DNA of 64,000 nucleotides, from the NCBI RefSeq assembly GCF_900116515.1, contig NZ_FPBA01000007.1, forward strand, positions 1 to 64,000. The letters run 5' to 3'. This document shows, one piece after another, positions 27,307-36,212 of the stretch (position 1 is the stretch's first letter; every line of letters begins with the position of its first letter). Made by a program: the position numbers and the translations under genes. This DNA is from Geodermatophilus amargosae (GTDB taxonomy: Bacteria; Actinomycetota; Actinomycetes; Mycobacteriales; Geodermatophilaceae). Below the pieces are notes generated by a model. It saw nothing but the letters and a program-made list of their open reading frames with translations. It was not told the DNA's origin and did no database searches.

Positions 27307-27552
27307 CTACTGGACGGACGCGTCCGGCGGGGGGAGCTGGACGCGCAGCTGCTCGTCGACCGACGTGACACCCGGGACGGCCAGCAGCGACGGGCGCGCG
27401 TCGGCGGGGGCCTGGCCGGTGATGACGCCGAGCGTGCCGAGGACCCGCTCGACCTCCATGCCGGAGTCGCGCAGGGCGGAGGCGACCGAGTCCAGCTCGG
27501 AGAGGTGGCCGTCGTCGACGGTCACGCTGAACCGCGCCAGCGGGGACACCAT
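27307..27552 (-). CDS. Stand-alone I9-like prodomain / candidate protease inhibitor
   Basis: 81 residues from ATG 27552. The pattern ARFSVTVDDGHLSELDSVAS, VLGTLGVITGQAPADARPSL, LAVPGVTSVDEQLRVQLPPP is that of subtilisin propeptides (I9 family): a beta-alpha-beta sandwich ending in PGV-x-SV-[ED]-E. In ordinary subtilases this domain is fused ahead of the protease to fold and inhibit it. Here it is a separate small gene 9 bp downstream of the S8 peptidase gene. It may act in trans as chaperone or inhibitor. Some related small proteins carry the misleading label ketohydroxyglutarate aldolase. The assignment rests on pattern, not search. Confidence 0.65.
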   Translation of the reverse strand: MVSPLARFSVTVDDGHLSELDSVASALRDSGMEVERVLGTLGVITGQAPADARPSLLAVPGVTSVDEQLRVQLPPPDASVQ

Positions 27553-27561
27553 GGCGGGAGG

Positions 27562-28884
27562 CTACGCCCTCCGGGACCGCCCGGAGACCGTCCCGGCGCC
27601 CTCCTGCGGCGCGAGCACCAGGCCGCTGCCCACGTCGACCGACGGCTCGGTCAGCCGCCGGCCGGCCTGGGTGAGCGTGGCCCAGAGCTCGAAGCCGCGG
27701 CGGCCGGTGGCCTCGGCCCAGAGCGCGGCCAGCCCGGCGACGTGCGGCGTGGCCATGCTGGTACCGCTGATCGTGTTGTACCGGTCGGGCATCGGCCAGG
27801 TCGACAGCACGTCCACGCCCGGCGCGGCCACGTCCACCTCCCCGCCGGGTACCGGCAGGCTGCGCGCGGAGAACCAGGCGGTGGTCAGCCGGGGGTCCAG
27901 TGCCCCCACGGCCAGGATCTCCACGCTGTTGGCCGGCGCGCCGACGAAGCCGAACTCCCCGTTCTCCCGGTCGGCGTTGTTGCCGGCCGCGGCCACGATC
28001 AGCGACCCCTGCTCCAGCGCCCGCCGGCCGGCCGCGGAGTAGGGCGGGTGCGCCTCGGCGACGTCGGCGCCCAGCGACATCGAGATCACCGCGCAGCCGT
28101 TGGCGACCGCCCAGTCGATGCCGGCCAGGATGCCGCCGTCGTCGCCGCTGCCCTCGTCGCTGAGCACCTTGCCGACGAAGACCTCCGCGTCCGACGCGAC
28201 GCCGTAGCGCGGCCCGGCCGGGGGCACCCGCGGGCCGCAGGCGGTGCCGGTGCAGTGGGTGCCGTGGCCGTGGCCGTCCTGTGCGCTGTCCACCCCGGTC
28301 ACGAACGACTCCGCGGTCACCGTCCGGCCGGCGAAGTCGGGGTGCTGCAGGTCCAGCCCGGTGTCGAGGACGGCGACCCGGATGCCCTGCCCGGTGAACG
28401 GCGACGTCGTCGCCTGCACCGCCTGGATGCCCCAGGTGGCCGCCGCGGTGTCCTCGAACGGGGGCGGCAGCGGGGGCTCCTCACCTGGCACCGGCGCGCC
28501 GGCCAGCCGGGCGGCGAGGTCGGCGACGCCGTCGCGGTAGCCCCGGACGTAGGCCGACGGGTCCTCGGGCAGGACGTGGTGGACCAGCTCGGGCGACACC
28601 GACAGCACCGGCCGTCGCGCACCGCGCAGGGCGGCCACCTGGTCGGGGCCCGCGGCGACGACCGCGATGCCCAGCCGGGCGAACACCGTGGCACCGGCGT
28701 CGCGCATCGCCTGGGCGGGGACCCGGCCGGAGGCGAAGTCGCGGGAGTCGGCGACGTCGGAGATCCCGGCCGCCGACCAGTCCACCGGCTCGTCGGCCGC
28801 GTCGGCGAAGACGACGACCTGCCGGCCGGTGGTCTGCGCCCCCGGCACGCGGGGCGGGCGGGCGGCAGTAGGCGGATCGATCAC
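27562..28884 (-). CDS. S8-family serine peptidase (subtilisin-like)
   Basis: 440 residues from ATG 28884. The catalytic triad is clear: Asp in VAVLDTGLDLQHPDF, His in GHGHGTHCTGTACG, Ser in ISGTSMATPHVAGLAALW, with oxyanion Asn in VAAAGNNADREN. No signal peptide or membrane segment is visible at the N-terminus. Residues 1-145 form an alpha/beta region (GRQVVVFADAADEPVDWSAA onward) unlike the usual I9 propeptide. The enzyme therefore seems to lack its own prodomain and perhaps acts in the cytoplasm. The adjacent small I9-like gene may supply that function. The protease starts a leftward unit with that gene and the lysozyme-like gene. Confidence 0.92.
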   Translation of the reverse strand: MIDPPTAARPPRVPGAQTTGRQVVVFADAADEPVDWSAAGISDVADSRDFASGRVPAQAMRDAGATVFARLGIAVVAAGPDQVAALRGARRPVLSVSPELVHHVLPEDPSAYVRGYRDGVADLAARLAGAPVPGEEPPLPPPFEDTAAATWGIQAVQATTSPFTGQGIRVAVLDTGLDLQHPDFAGRTVTAESFVTGVDSAQDGHGHGTHCTGTACGPRVPPAGPRYGVASDAEVFVGKVLSDEGSGDDGGILAGIDWAVANGCAVISMSLGADVAEAHPPYSAAGRRALEQGSLIVAAAGNNADRENGEFGFVGAPANSVEILAVGALDPRLTTAWFSARSLPVPGGEVDVAAPGVDVLSTWPMPDRYNTISGTSMATPHVAGLAALWAEATGRRGFELWATLTQAGRRLTEPSVDVGSGLVLAPQEGAGTVSGRSRRA

Positions 28885-29072
28885 GGCTCCCCCTCGACGA
28901 CGGCGCGGGTGGGGAGCCCGGCGGTCTCCCCGCCGTCCCCCCAGCCGCCGGGGACGGGTCCCGGCGGTGGCAGCAGTCTGTAGCGCGGGGGTGACAGATG
29001 CGAACCGGACGGCGCCACGGTGGCGTCCGGAAACCGCCAGTCAGGCCTCCCGTGCGGTGCCATGCTCGGTGC

Positions 29073-30557
29073 GTGCTCTCCTCGATCGACGCCGAACGCT
29101 GCTACCGCGCGGTCGCCAGCCGCGACGCCCGCTTCGACGGCTGGTTCTTCACCGCGGTGCGCACCACCGGCATCTACTGCCGCCCCTCGTGCCCGGCCCG
29201 CACGCCGGCCGCCGTCAACGTCTCCTTCTTCGGCAGCGCCGCCGGCGCCCAGGCAGCGGGCTACCGGGCCTGCCGCCGCTGCCGGCCCGACGCCGTCCCG
29301 GGGTCACCCGAGTGGGACGTGCGCGCCGACGTCGTCGCCCGTGCCATGCGGCTGATCGCCGACGGCGAGGTCGAGCGCTCCGGCGTCCCCGGGCTGGCCG
29401 CGCGGCTGGGCTACTCCGAGCGGCAGGTGCACCGCCTGCTGGTCGGTGAGCTCGGCGTCGGCCCGCTCGCCGTGGCCCGCGCCCAGCGCGCGCAGACCGC
29501 CCGGGTGCTCGTCGAGACCACGGACCTGCCGATGGCCGACGTCGCCTTCGCGGCCGGGTTCGCCAGCATCCGGCAGTTCAACGACACCGTCCGCGAGGTC
29601 TTCGCCTGCACGCCGTCAGAGCTGCGCCACTGCCGGCCCGGCAGCGACGGCGGGACACCGGGCTGGCTGACCCTGCGGCTGGCCGCCCGCGCCCCGTTCG
29701 ACGCCGCCGAGGTGCTGCACTTCCTCGGCGCGCACGCCGTCCCGGGCCTCGAGGAGTGGGACGGGACGACGTTCTCGCGGGTGCTCGACCTGCCCGCCGG
29801 GCCCGGCGTCGTCCGCCTCTCCCCCGCGCCCGACGGCGGCCCCGCGGTGACCGCCCGGCTGCTGCTCACCGACCTGCGCGACCTGCGAGCCGCCGTCCCC
29901 CGCTGCCGGCGGCTGCTCGACCTCGACGCCGACCCCACCGCCGTCGACGAGGTCCTCGGGGTCGACCCCGCGCTGGCGCCCCTGGTGGCCGGCGCGCCGG
30001 GCCGGCGGGTGCCCGCCTCGCCCGACGGCCCGGAGTCGGCGGTGCGCGCGGTGCTCGGCCAGCAGGTCTCGGTGGCCGGTGCCCGCACGCTGACCGCGCG
30101 GGTCCTGACGCTGGCCGGGACGCCGCTCGCCGAGCCGGTCGGCACCCTCACCCACGCCTTCCCGAGACCAGAGGCGCTGGCCGACGCCGACCTGTCCGCC
30201 GTCGGCCTCACGGGCGCCCGACGCCGCACGCTGGGCGGCCTGGCCGCCGCCATGGCCGAGGGCCGCGTCGTCCTGGACCCGGGGTGCGACCGCGAGGCGG
30301 TCGCCCGCGACCTGCTGGCGCTGCCCGGCATCGGCCCGTGGACGGCGTCGCTGGTGGTCATGCGCGGCCTCGGCGACCCCGACGTGTGGCTGCCCGGTGA
30401 CCTCGCGCTGCGCCGCGCGCTGGCCTCCCTCGGCAGCTCCGACGCCGAGGCCGCCACCCGCTGGCGGCCGTGGCGCTCGTACGCCGCGATGCACCTCTGG
30501 GCGCTCGCCGCCCCCACACTGTTCACCCGCTCCCCCGCTGATCGGAGTGCGTCATGA
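29073..30557 (+). CDS. Fused Ada-type regulator and AlkA DNA-3-methyladenine glycosylase
   Basis: 494 residues from GTG 29073. Residues 1-75 are the Ada metal-binding domain, with Cys36, Cys40, Cys67 and Cys70 (YCRPSC and CRRC); Cys36 corresponds to the methyl-accepting cysteine. An AraC HTH follows (~85-185, LAARLGYSERQVHRLLVGEL and MADVAFAAGFASIRQFND). The rest is AlkA: N-terminal domain, then HhH-GPD, LPGIGPWTASLVVMRGLG, with catalytic Asp in LPGDLAL. One protein thus senses methyl damage, activates transcription and removes methylated bases. The gene overlaps the following methyltransferase by 4 bp. The divergent protease gene lies 188 bp away. Confidence 0.95.
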   Translation: MLSSIDAERCYRAVASRDARFDGWFFTAVRTTGIYCRPSCPARTPAAVNVSFFGSAAGAQAAGYRACRRCRPDAVPGSPEWDVRADVVARAMRLIADGEVERSGVPGLAARLGYSERQVHRLLVGELGVGPLAVARAQRAQTARVLVETTDLPMADVAFAAGFASIRQFNDTVREVFACTPSELRHCRPGSDGGTPGWLTLRLAARAPFDAAEVLHFLGAHAVPGLEEWDGTTFSRVLDLPAGPGVVRLSPAPDGGPAVTARLLLTDLRDLRAAVPRCRRLLDLDADPTAVDEVLGVDPALAPLVAGAPGRRVPASPDGPESAVRAVLGQQVSVAGARTLTARVLTLAGTPLAEPVGTLTHAFPRPEALADADLSAVGLTGARRRTLGGLAAAMAEGRVVLDPGCDREAVARDLLALPGIGPWTASLVVMRGLGDPDVWLPGDLALRRALASLGSSDAEAATRWRPWRSYAAMHLWALAAPTLFTRSPADRSAS

Positions 30558-31084
30558 CCCCGTCCGCCCGCTTCGCCACGGTGGCCACCCCACCGGGCCC
30601 CTTCACCGTCGTCGTCACTCCCGGACCCGACGGCGGCGACGTCGTCCTGGCCGCGGGGTGGACCGACGACGTCACCGAGCTGCTGCCCGTCGTCCACCGG
30701 GCGCTGCGGCCCACCTGGGTCGAGCGGGCCGAGCACCTGCCCGTCCTGGACGCGGTCGAGGCGCACGCCGCCGGCGACCTCGGCGCGATCGACGACATCC
30801 CGGTGCGGCAGCGCTCCGGGCCGTTCCTCGAGGACGCCTGGGAGGTGCTGCGGACCGTGCCGCCCGGGCAGCCGGACACCTACGCCGCGTTCGCCGCACG
30901 GTGCGGGCGCCCCTCGGCCGTGCGGGCGGCGGCCAACGCTTGCGCCCGCAACGCCGCCGCGCTGTTCGTCCCGTGCCACCGGGTGCTCGGCTCCGACGGC
31001 GGCCTGGGCGGGTTCCGCTGGGGCACGCCGGTCAAGCGCTGGCTGCTCGACCACGAGGCCGAGCACGCCCCCGTCCCCGTCTGA
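30554..31084 (+). CDS. ogt: Methylated-DNA--protein-cysteine methyltransferase
   Basis: 176 residues from ATG 30554, overlapping the Ada-AlkA stop as ATGA. The active-site motif is FVPCHRVLGSDG, with Cys141 as methyl acceptor. The helix-turn-helix ahead of it (TYAAFAARCGRPSAVRAAAN) and the following GGFRWGTPVKRWLLDHE are standard for the family. It repairs O6-methylguanine by suicidal methyl transfer. Coupling to an Ada-AlkA fusion gives a compact adaptive-response operon covering regulation, base excision and direct reversal. A 27-bp hairpin begins in its stop codon. Confidence 0.95.
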   Translation: MTPSARFATVATPPGPFTVVVTPGPDGGDVVLAAGWTDDVTELLPVVHRALRPTWVERAEHLPVLDAVEAHAAGDLGAIDDIPVRQRSGPFLEDAWEVLRTVPPGQPDTYAAFAARCGRPSAVRAAANACARNAAALFVPCHRVLGSDGGLGGFRWGTPVKRWLLDHEAEHAPVPV

Positions 31085-31144
31085 GGCATAGGAAGCGATC
31101 CGCACGTCCCGCGCCCCGGGACGTGCGGATCGCTTCCTATGCCT
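31084..31144. terminator. Long perfect hairpin at the ogt stop codon
   Basis: A 27-bp perfect stem (31084-31110 with 31118-31144) with the 7-base loop GCGCCCC begins on the last base of the ogt TGA. It is much longer than a normal terminator stem and ends 43 bp before rmuC. It should terminate the repair operon, but its length also suggests a cruciform or repeat element. Confidence 0.75.
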
Positions 31145-31187
31145 GCGCCTCCCGGGAGTTGTCGGTGCCGTCCTGCACCCTGATCCG

Positions 31188-32285
31188 GTGGACGCCGCCT
31201 CGCTCCTGCTCGGCCTGCTCCTCGGGGTACTGCTCGGAACGGCCGTGGCGCTCGGGGTGGTGGCACTGCTGGCCCGGCGCCGGCCGACCGACGACGGCCT
31301 CGAGCCGCTGCACGAGTCGCTGGACCACCTGCACCGGCTGCTGGCCGGCATCGAGCGCGACCGCGCCACCGCGCACGGCGAGCTGCGCGAGCAGATGGGC
31401 ACCGTCGGGCAGACCAGCGCGCTGCTGCGCCAGGAGACCGCGGCGCTGGTCACCGCGCTGCGCACGCCGCACGTCCGCGGCCGCTGGGGCGAGGTCCAGC
31501 TGCGCCGGGTGGTCGAGGTGGCCGGCCTGCTCGAGCACTGCGACTTCGTCGAGCAGCCGTCCTCCACCAACGACGAGGGCGCCGGCGTGCGGCCCGACCT
31601 CGTGGTCACCCTCTCCGACGGCCGGCAGGTCGTCGTCGACGCGAAGGTCCCCTTCACCGGCTACATCGAGGCGGTGCAGGCCACCGACCAGGCCGTCCGG
31701 GACCAGCGGATCGCCGCCCACGCCCGGCAGCTGCGCACCCACGTCGACCAGCTGGCCGCCCGCCGCTACCCCACCGCCTTCCGGCCCGCGGCGCCGTTCA
31801 CCGTCCTGTTCGTCCCCTCCGACGGCTTCCTCACCACCGCGCTGGAGGCCGAGCCGACCCTTCTCGAGTACGGCTTCGGCCGCGACGTCGTCATCGCCAC
31901 GCCCAGCACGCTGCTCGCCCTGCTGCGCACCGTGGCGCACTCCTGGCGGCAGGAGCGGCTGGCCCGCGACGCCGACCAGGTCATCGAGGTGGGCCGCCGG
32001 CTGCACGCGCGGCTGACCACGCTGTCGGGCCACCTGACCCGGCTCGGCTCCGCGCTGGGCTCCACGCTGACCCGCTACAACGAGACGGTCGGCTCCTACG
32101 AGCGCTCGGTGCTCGCCGCCGCCCGCCGCTTCGACGACCTCGGGGTCGGCGAGGCGCCGGTGCCCACGCCGCAGCCGGTCGAGGCGGTCGTGCGGCAACT
32201 ACGGCCGGCCGGCGAGGACGCGCCGCAGCTCCCCCAGGCCGACGACGACGCGCCGCGGCGCTGGCGGCTCACCGACGGCGGCTGA
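31188..32285 (+). CDS. rmuC: DNA recombination protein RmuC homologue
   Basis: 365 residues from GTG 31188. A membrane helix (LLLGLLLGVLLGTAVALGVV, ~5-28) is followed by a coiled coil (~40-90). The RmuC nuclease-like core starts at RGRWGEVQLRRVVEVAGLLE and includes RPDLVVTLSDGRQVVVDAKV, with the DAK motif, and FVPSDGFLTTALEAEPTLLE. E. coli RmuC limits recombination at inverted repeats and is predicted to carry a PD-(D/E)xK-like fold. The last ~50 residues are a low-complexity acidic tail. It lies between the alkylation-repair operon and a DUF6542 gene. Confidence 0.93.
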   Translation: MDAASLLLGLLLGVLLGTAVALGVVALLARRRPTDDGLEPLHESLDHLHRLLAGIERDRATAHGELREQMGTVGQTSALLRQETAALVTALRTPHVRGRWGEVQLRRVVEVAGLLEHCDFVEQPSSTNDEGAGVRPDLVVTLSDGRQVVVDAKVPFTGYIEAVQATDQAVRDQRIAAHARQLRTHVDQLAARRYPTAFRPAAPFTVLFVPSDGFLTTALEAEPTLLEYGFGRDVVIATPSTLLALLRTVAHSWRQERLARDADQVIEVGRRLHARLTTLSGHLTRLGSALGSTLTRYNETVGSYERSVLAAARRFDDLGVGEAPVPTPQPVEAVVRQLRPAGEDAPQLPQADDDAPRRWRLTDGG

Positions 32286-32292
32286 GCGCGTC

Positions 32293-32330
32293 CGGACGGC
32301 GCTCCCGCTGGGCTCGGGAGGCACCGTCCG
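32293..32330. terminator. Hairpin after rmuC
   Basis: CGGACGG pairs with CCGTCCG, and inside it CTCCC pairs with GGGAG, with a small asymmetric bulge. It starts 7 nt after the rmuC stop. It is a probable terminator. Confidence 0.6.
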
Positions 32331-32489
32331 CCACACCAGCCCCGGGGCTCACCGAGAGTTGCCAAATCGACACGGCGACCTGTCGCGAGTCGGGACCTCC
32401 ACGTTCCCCGCAGCAGACCCCTCCGTCGCTACCGTGAGGACCGACAGCGGCCCGTGGCGGGCCGGAGCGTCCGGACGGGGAGGTACGCC

Positions 32490-33224
32490 ATGGCCTCGGC
32501 GAGCACAGCCGACACCTGGCGGGACAGCGGAGTGGGCGGCCAGCGCCCCTACGCCGTCCCGCGGGCCGCGCATCCCGACGCGACCGGCCCGGACCGCTCG
32601 ATGCGCATGGGCCTCCCGCCCGTGCCGCCGCCCCCGCCGCGCAGCCGTCCCGGCGGAGGCGGCACCGGCCGCGGCTCCGGGTCCAGCAGCAGCGGCTACG
32701 GCCGCCCCGCCGCCGAGGCCCGCCCCCCGGCGCGTCCCGCCCAGCAGCGCGCCCCCCACCCCGGCGTCCACCCGCTCGGCGACCGCGCGGGGGCCGCTGC
32801 GCCCTCTCGCCCCCGTGGTGCGCGGCCGGCCGGCCGCGCGGCCGAGCGGGCCGCCGCCGAGCCCGCCGCCGGCAGCCGGCTGCGCGGGGTGCTCGCCGTC
32901 CTCGGCGTCTTCGTCATCACGCTCGCCGGCGGCGCCATCGACTCGTTCCTCGGCGTGGGCCTGGGCACGCTGACCCTCGTCACGCTGGTCGCGGCCACCG
33001 CCGTCGCCACGCTCCTGGTCCGCCGCCGCGACCTGCTCACGGTCGTCGTCGCCCCGCCGCTGGTCTTCGTCGCGGTCGCCCTGGTCAACATCGGCCTCGC
33101 GCCGTCGGCCTCGTTCACCCTGCCGACGCTCGCGACCGTCCTCATCCGCGGCTTCCCCACGATGGCCGTCGCCACCGGCGTCGCCCTGGTGCTGGCGATC
33201 GTCCGCTGGGCCGCCCGGCGCTGA
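32490..33224 (+). CDS. DUF6542-type membrane protein
   Basis: 244 residues from ATG 32490, with GGGGAGG 5 nt upstream. The first ~130 residues are Pro/Arg/Gly-rich and disordered. Four membrane segments follow (~133-153, 158-178, 187-207 and 222-240), with the conserved LLVRRRDLLTVVVAPPLVFV in the loop between the second and third. This matches the actinobacterial DUF6542 family, whose M. tuberculosis member (Rv1111c) also lies beside ispH. Function is unknown. It converges on ispH across a perfect hairpin. Confidence 0.8.
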   Translation: MASASTADTWRDSGVGGQRPYAVPRAAHPDATGPDRSMRMGLPPVPPPPPRSRPGGGGTGRGSGSSSSGYGRPAAEARPPARPAQQRAPHPGVHPLGDRAGAAAPSRPRGARPAGRAAERAAAEPAAGSRLRGVLAVLGVFVITLAGGAIDSFLGVGLGTLTLVTLVAATAVATLLVRRRDLLTVVVAPPLVFVAVALVNIGLAPSASFTLPTLATVLIRGFPTMAVATGVALVLAIVRWAARR

Positions 33225-33239
33225 CCCCCACGACGGACA

Positions 33240-33273
33240 GCGAGCCCCCCTCCCGGCCGGGAGGGGGGCTCGC
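33240..33273. terminator. Bidirectional terminator between DUF6542 gene and ispH
   Basis: Thirty-four bases form a perfect palindrome (17-bp arms, GCGAGCCCCCCTCCCGG and its complement) midway between two convergent stop codons. The run of six or so G/C bases may replace the usual T-tract. Confidence 0.8.
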
Positions 33274-33290
33274 GTCGTCTCGCGGCGCCG

Positions 33291-34247
33291 CTACCGGGCG
33301 GTGCGGCCGGGGCGCAGCTCGTGCGGGAGCGCGAAGACCAGGCGCTCCTCGGCGGCCTTCACCGTCTCGACGTCGGGGTAGTCGCGGGCGGCGAGCCAGT
33401 CGAGCACCTCGCTGACCAGCACCTCGGGCACCGACGCGCCGCTCGTGACGCCGACCGTGCCCACGCCCTCGAGCCACGCCGGGTCGATCTCGGCGGCGTA
33501 GTCGACCAGGTGCGCGGCGCGGGCGCCGGCCTCGAGGGCCACCTCCACCAGCCGCACCGAGTTCGACGAGTTGGTCGAGCCGACGACGATCACCAGGTCG
33601 CACTCGGCGGCCATCTGCTTCACCGCCTGCTGACGGTTCTGCGTGGCGTAGCAGATGTCGTCACTGGGCGGGGACTGCAGGCCGGGGAAGCGGTTCTTCA
33701 GCTGGTCCACCGTGGCCAGGGTCTCGTCGACCGAGAGCGTGGTCTGCGACAGCCACACGACCTTCTCGGGGTCGCGCACCTGGACGGTGGCGACGTCGTC
33801 GGCGCCGTCGACGAGCTGGATGTGCGACGGCGCCTCACCGGCGGTGCCCTCGACCTCCTCGTGGCCGCGGTGGCCGATCAGCAGGATGTCGTAGTCGTCG
33901 CGGGCGAACCGCTTGGCCTCCTGGTGCACCTTGGTCACCAGCGGGCAGGTGGCGTCGATGGTGCGCAGCTGCCGCGCGGCGGCCTCCTGGTGCACCGCCG
34001 GGGAGACGCCGTGGGCGCTGAAGACGACGACCGAGCCCTCGGGCACCTCGTCGGTCTCGTCGACGAACACCGCGCCGCGCCGCTCGAGGGTGGCCACCAC
34101 GTGCTTGTTGTGGACGATCTGCTTGCGGACGTAGACCGGTGCGCCGTGGATCTCCAGCGCCCGCTCGACGGCCACCACCGCCCGGTCGACACCGGCGCAG
34201 TAGCCCCGGGGATCGGCCAGCAGGACCCGTCCGCGCTGATCAGCCAT
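33291..34247 (-). CDS. ispH: 4-hydroxy-3-methylbut-2-enyl diphosphate reductase
   Basis: 318 residues from ATG 34247. The three [4Fe-4S] cysteines are present: Cys17 ([12 protein letters not shown]), Cys101 ([11 protein letters not shown]) and Cys199 ([10 protein letters not shown]). The substrate-binding residues also stand ([29 protein letters not shown]). It performs the last step of the MEP pathway, reducing HMBPP to IPP and DMAPP. The message looks leaderless, with a TACGAT box 6 nt before the ATG. The divergent gene is the lipid-droplet protein homologue and xseAB follow it, the same order as in mycobacteria. Confidence 0.98.
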   Translation of the reverse strand: MADQRGRVLLADPRGYCAGVDRAVVAVERALEIHGAPVYVRKQIVHNKHVVATLERRGAVFVDETDEVPEGSVVVFSAHGVSPAVHQEAAARQLRTIDATCPLVTKVHQEAKRFARDDYDILLIGHRGHEEVEGTAGEAPSHIQLVDGADDVATVQVRDPEKVVWLSQTTLSVDETLATVDQLKNRFPGLQSPPSDDICYATQNRQQAVKQMAAECDLVIVVGSTNSSNSVRLVEVALEAGARAAHLVDYAAEIDPAWLEGVGTVGVTSGASVPEVLVSEVLDWLAARDYPDVETVKAAEERLVFALPHELRPGRTAR

Positions 34248-34253
34248 GCACCC

Positions 34254-34259
34254 ATCGTA
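34254..34259 (-). promoter_or_regulatory. -10 box of leaderless ispH
   Basis: On the minus strand TACGAT is followed by six bases and the ispH ATG at 34247, placing the transcript start at the start codon. No Shine-Dalgarno sequence is present. Confidence 0.55.
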
Positions 34260-34390
34260 GGTGGCGCGCCGTCGGCTGCCGGGCTCCCGACGAGACCCTC
34301 GACACGCCGTCAGCGTGCAGCGCCGCCCGACCGGGTGTCTGCCTCCGGGGCCACGCTGCCGTTCCGCGCGCCCTGCGGCAGGCTGGGGTC

Positions 34391-36211
34391 ATGTCCCGTG
34401 AGATCCCCGAGCCGATCCGTGCCGCCGCCGGTCTGGCCGCCACCGTCCTGGACGAGGCCCTCCGGCTGCCCTCGACGTTGCCGGGACTGCCGGTGCGCCT
34501 CATCGGCCTGGCCCTGCAGACGGCGATGAAGTTCCAGCAGCAGTGGTCGGGACTGGTCGCCCGCGGCGACGAGGTCCTCACCGGGCTGCGCGGTTACCGC
34601 GAGCCCGGCCTGGCCACCTTCGACGACGAGGAGGACGCGGCCGCCGGCGGCGCCCCCCTCGTGGCGCAGCCGATCGACGTGCTGCACAACTCCGCGTTCG
34701 ACCGCGCTCCCGACGTCGACACCGTCGGTGACGGCCTGTCCGACGACGTCTCCGACGCCGGGGTCGCGACCCTCACCGACGACCCGGCCGCCGACGCGGT
34801 CGTGGCCGCCGTCGAGGACACCGCCGCCGCGCTGGACGAGACCGACGCCGTCGCACAGCTCACCGGTGTCGACGTCATGGAGATCGACGTCGACACCGAC
34901 GCCGCCGGCCTGGTCGACGACGAGCTCGCCGGGCTGCCGCAGGACCCGTCGCCGGCCTCGGTCGTCGCCGCGGTCGAGGACGTCACCGACCTGGTCCAGG
35001 GCGCCGAGGAGGCCGAGTCCGCGCTGGACGCCGCCGACTCCGCGCTGACCGCCGAGGACGCCCTGGAGAGCGCGCTGCTCGAGGCCCAGGGCACCGACGC
35101 CCCCGCGGGCACCGACACCCTCGACGACACCCCGGCCGCGAGCGACCCCGGCGGCTCCCCCGTCGGCGAGCTCGCCGGCGCGCCCGACGTCGGCAGCGAC
35201 GACACGACGATCCCCGACGCCGCCGACTCCGGCGTCGCCGACACCGACATCGGCCTGGCCGACAGCGCCCCGGCCGACAGCCCGGCCGACGCCGGCACCG
35301 GGACCGCCCCGGACGCGGGCGTGCTGGGTGAGGACGCGGAGTCCGGCGCAACCGAGGACGCCGCCACGGAGGTCGACGTCCTCACGCCGGACGGCGGGAT
35401 CGCCACGGTCGAGGGCACCGTCACCGACGAGGGCGTCGCCGCCCCCGAGGACGGCGGCGCGGAGTCCACCGGCGCCGCCGAGAGCACCGCTGAGGACGCC
35501 GGCACTGCCGAGGGCTCCGGCACTGCCGAGGGCTCCGGCACTGCCGAGGGCTCCGGCACTGCCGAGGACACCGGCACTGCCGAGGACTCCGGCACTGCCG
35601 AGGGCTCCGGCACTGCCGAGGGCTCCGGCACTGCCGAGGGCTCTGCGACCGGCGGGGGCAGCGACGTCGTCACCGACGAGCACGCGCGCGTCGACGAGGA
35701 GATGGGCGCCGGGCCCGGCCCCGGCGAGGACAGCGGCGCGGCGACCGACGTGGTCGAGCCGGAGCCCGCCACGGACACCGCCACGGACACCGCCACGGAC
35801 ACCGCTGCCGAGGCCACCGACGAGGGCGGCACGCCCGTCGCGGCTGCCACCGGTGTGCGCACTGACGTCGGCGGGACCGACACCGCCGAGGAGGACGCGG
35901 CGATCGCCGAGGGTGCCGCCGTGGACGCCGTCGGCGAGACGTCGGCCGCGCCCACCGACGACCCCGAGGGCGGCAGCGAGCTGTCCGGCTCGCAGGCCGC
36001 CGGCGCCGCGCCGATCGACGGCTACGACGCCTTCACGATCGCCCAGCTGCGCGGCCGGCTGCGCGGCTACCAGCTGGCCACGGTGTCCGACCTGCTGGCC
36101 TACGAGGAGGCCACCCGGGCCCGCGCGCCGTTCCTCACCATGCTGCGCAACCGGCTGGAGAAGCTCGAGCAGCAGGCCGCCGACAACAGCCCGCTCCAGC
36201 CTCGCGGCTGA
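34391..36211 (+). CDS. Lipid-droplet-associated-protein homologue with a large acidic repeat insert
   Basis: 606 residues from ATG 34391. Residues 1-80 ([58 protein letters not shown]) match the amphipathic N-terminus of the actinobacterial lipid-droplet-associated proteins encoded beside xseA (Rv1109c position). Such helices coat triacylglycerol droplets. Residues ~85-540 are extremely rich in Asp, Glu, Ala and Thr and contain eight 6-residue repeats (371-418). The last ~60 residues ([40 protein letters not shown]) are again helical and basic. Usual homologues are only ~200 residues long, so the central insert is the oddity. Confidence 0.78.
   Translation: MSREIPEPIRAAAGLAATVLDEALRLPSTLPGLPVRLIGLALQTAMKFQQQWSGLVARGDEVLTGLRGYREPGLATFDDEEDAAAGGAPLVAQPIDVLHNSAFDRAPDVDTVGDGLSDDVSDAGVATLTDDPAADAVVAAVEDTAAALDETDAVAQLTGVDVMEIDVDTDAAGLVDDELAGLPQDPSPASVVAAVEDVTDLVQGAEEAESALDAADSALTAEDALESALLEAQGTDAPAGTDTLDDTPAASDPGGSPVGELAGAPDVGSDDTTIPDAADSGVADTDIGLADSAPADSPADAGTGTAPDAGVLGEDAESGATEDAATEVDVLTPDGGIATVEGTVTDEGVAAPEDGGAESTGAAESTAEDAGTAEGSGTAEGSGTAEGSGTAEDTGTAEDSGTAEGSGTAEGSGTAEGSATGGGSDVVTDEHARVDEEMGAGPGPGEDSGAATDVVEPEPATDTATDTATDTAAEATDEGGTPVAAATGVRTDVGGTDTAEEDAAIAEGAAVDAVGETSAAPTDDPEGGSELSGSQAAGAAPIDGYDAFTIAQLRGRLRGYQLATVSDLLAYEEATRARAPFLTMLRNRLEKLEQQAADNSPLQPRG
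35501..35644 (+). repeat. Eight 18-bp tandem repeats in coding sequence
   Basis: Eight units of GGCACTGCCGAGGGCTCC (or one- to two-base variants), each coding Gly-Thr-Ala-Glu-Gly/Asp-Ser/Thr, inside the acidic region of the lipid-droplet protein gene. Near-identity at DNA level indicates recent expansion. Confidence 0.9.
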
Positions 36212-36212
36212 C

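Noticed and set aside
35501-35644. CRISPR-like tandem repeats
   Set aside because: The 18-bp units are contiguous with no spacers and encode a peptide repeat in frame.
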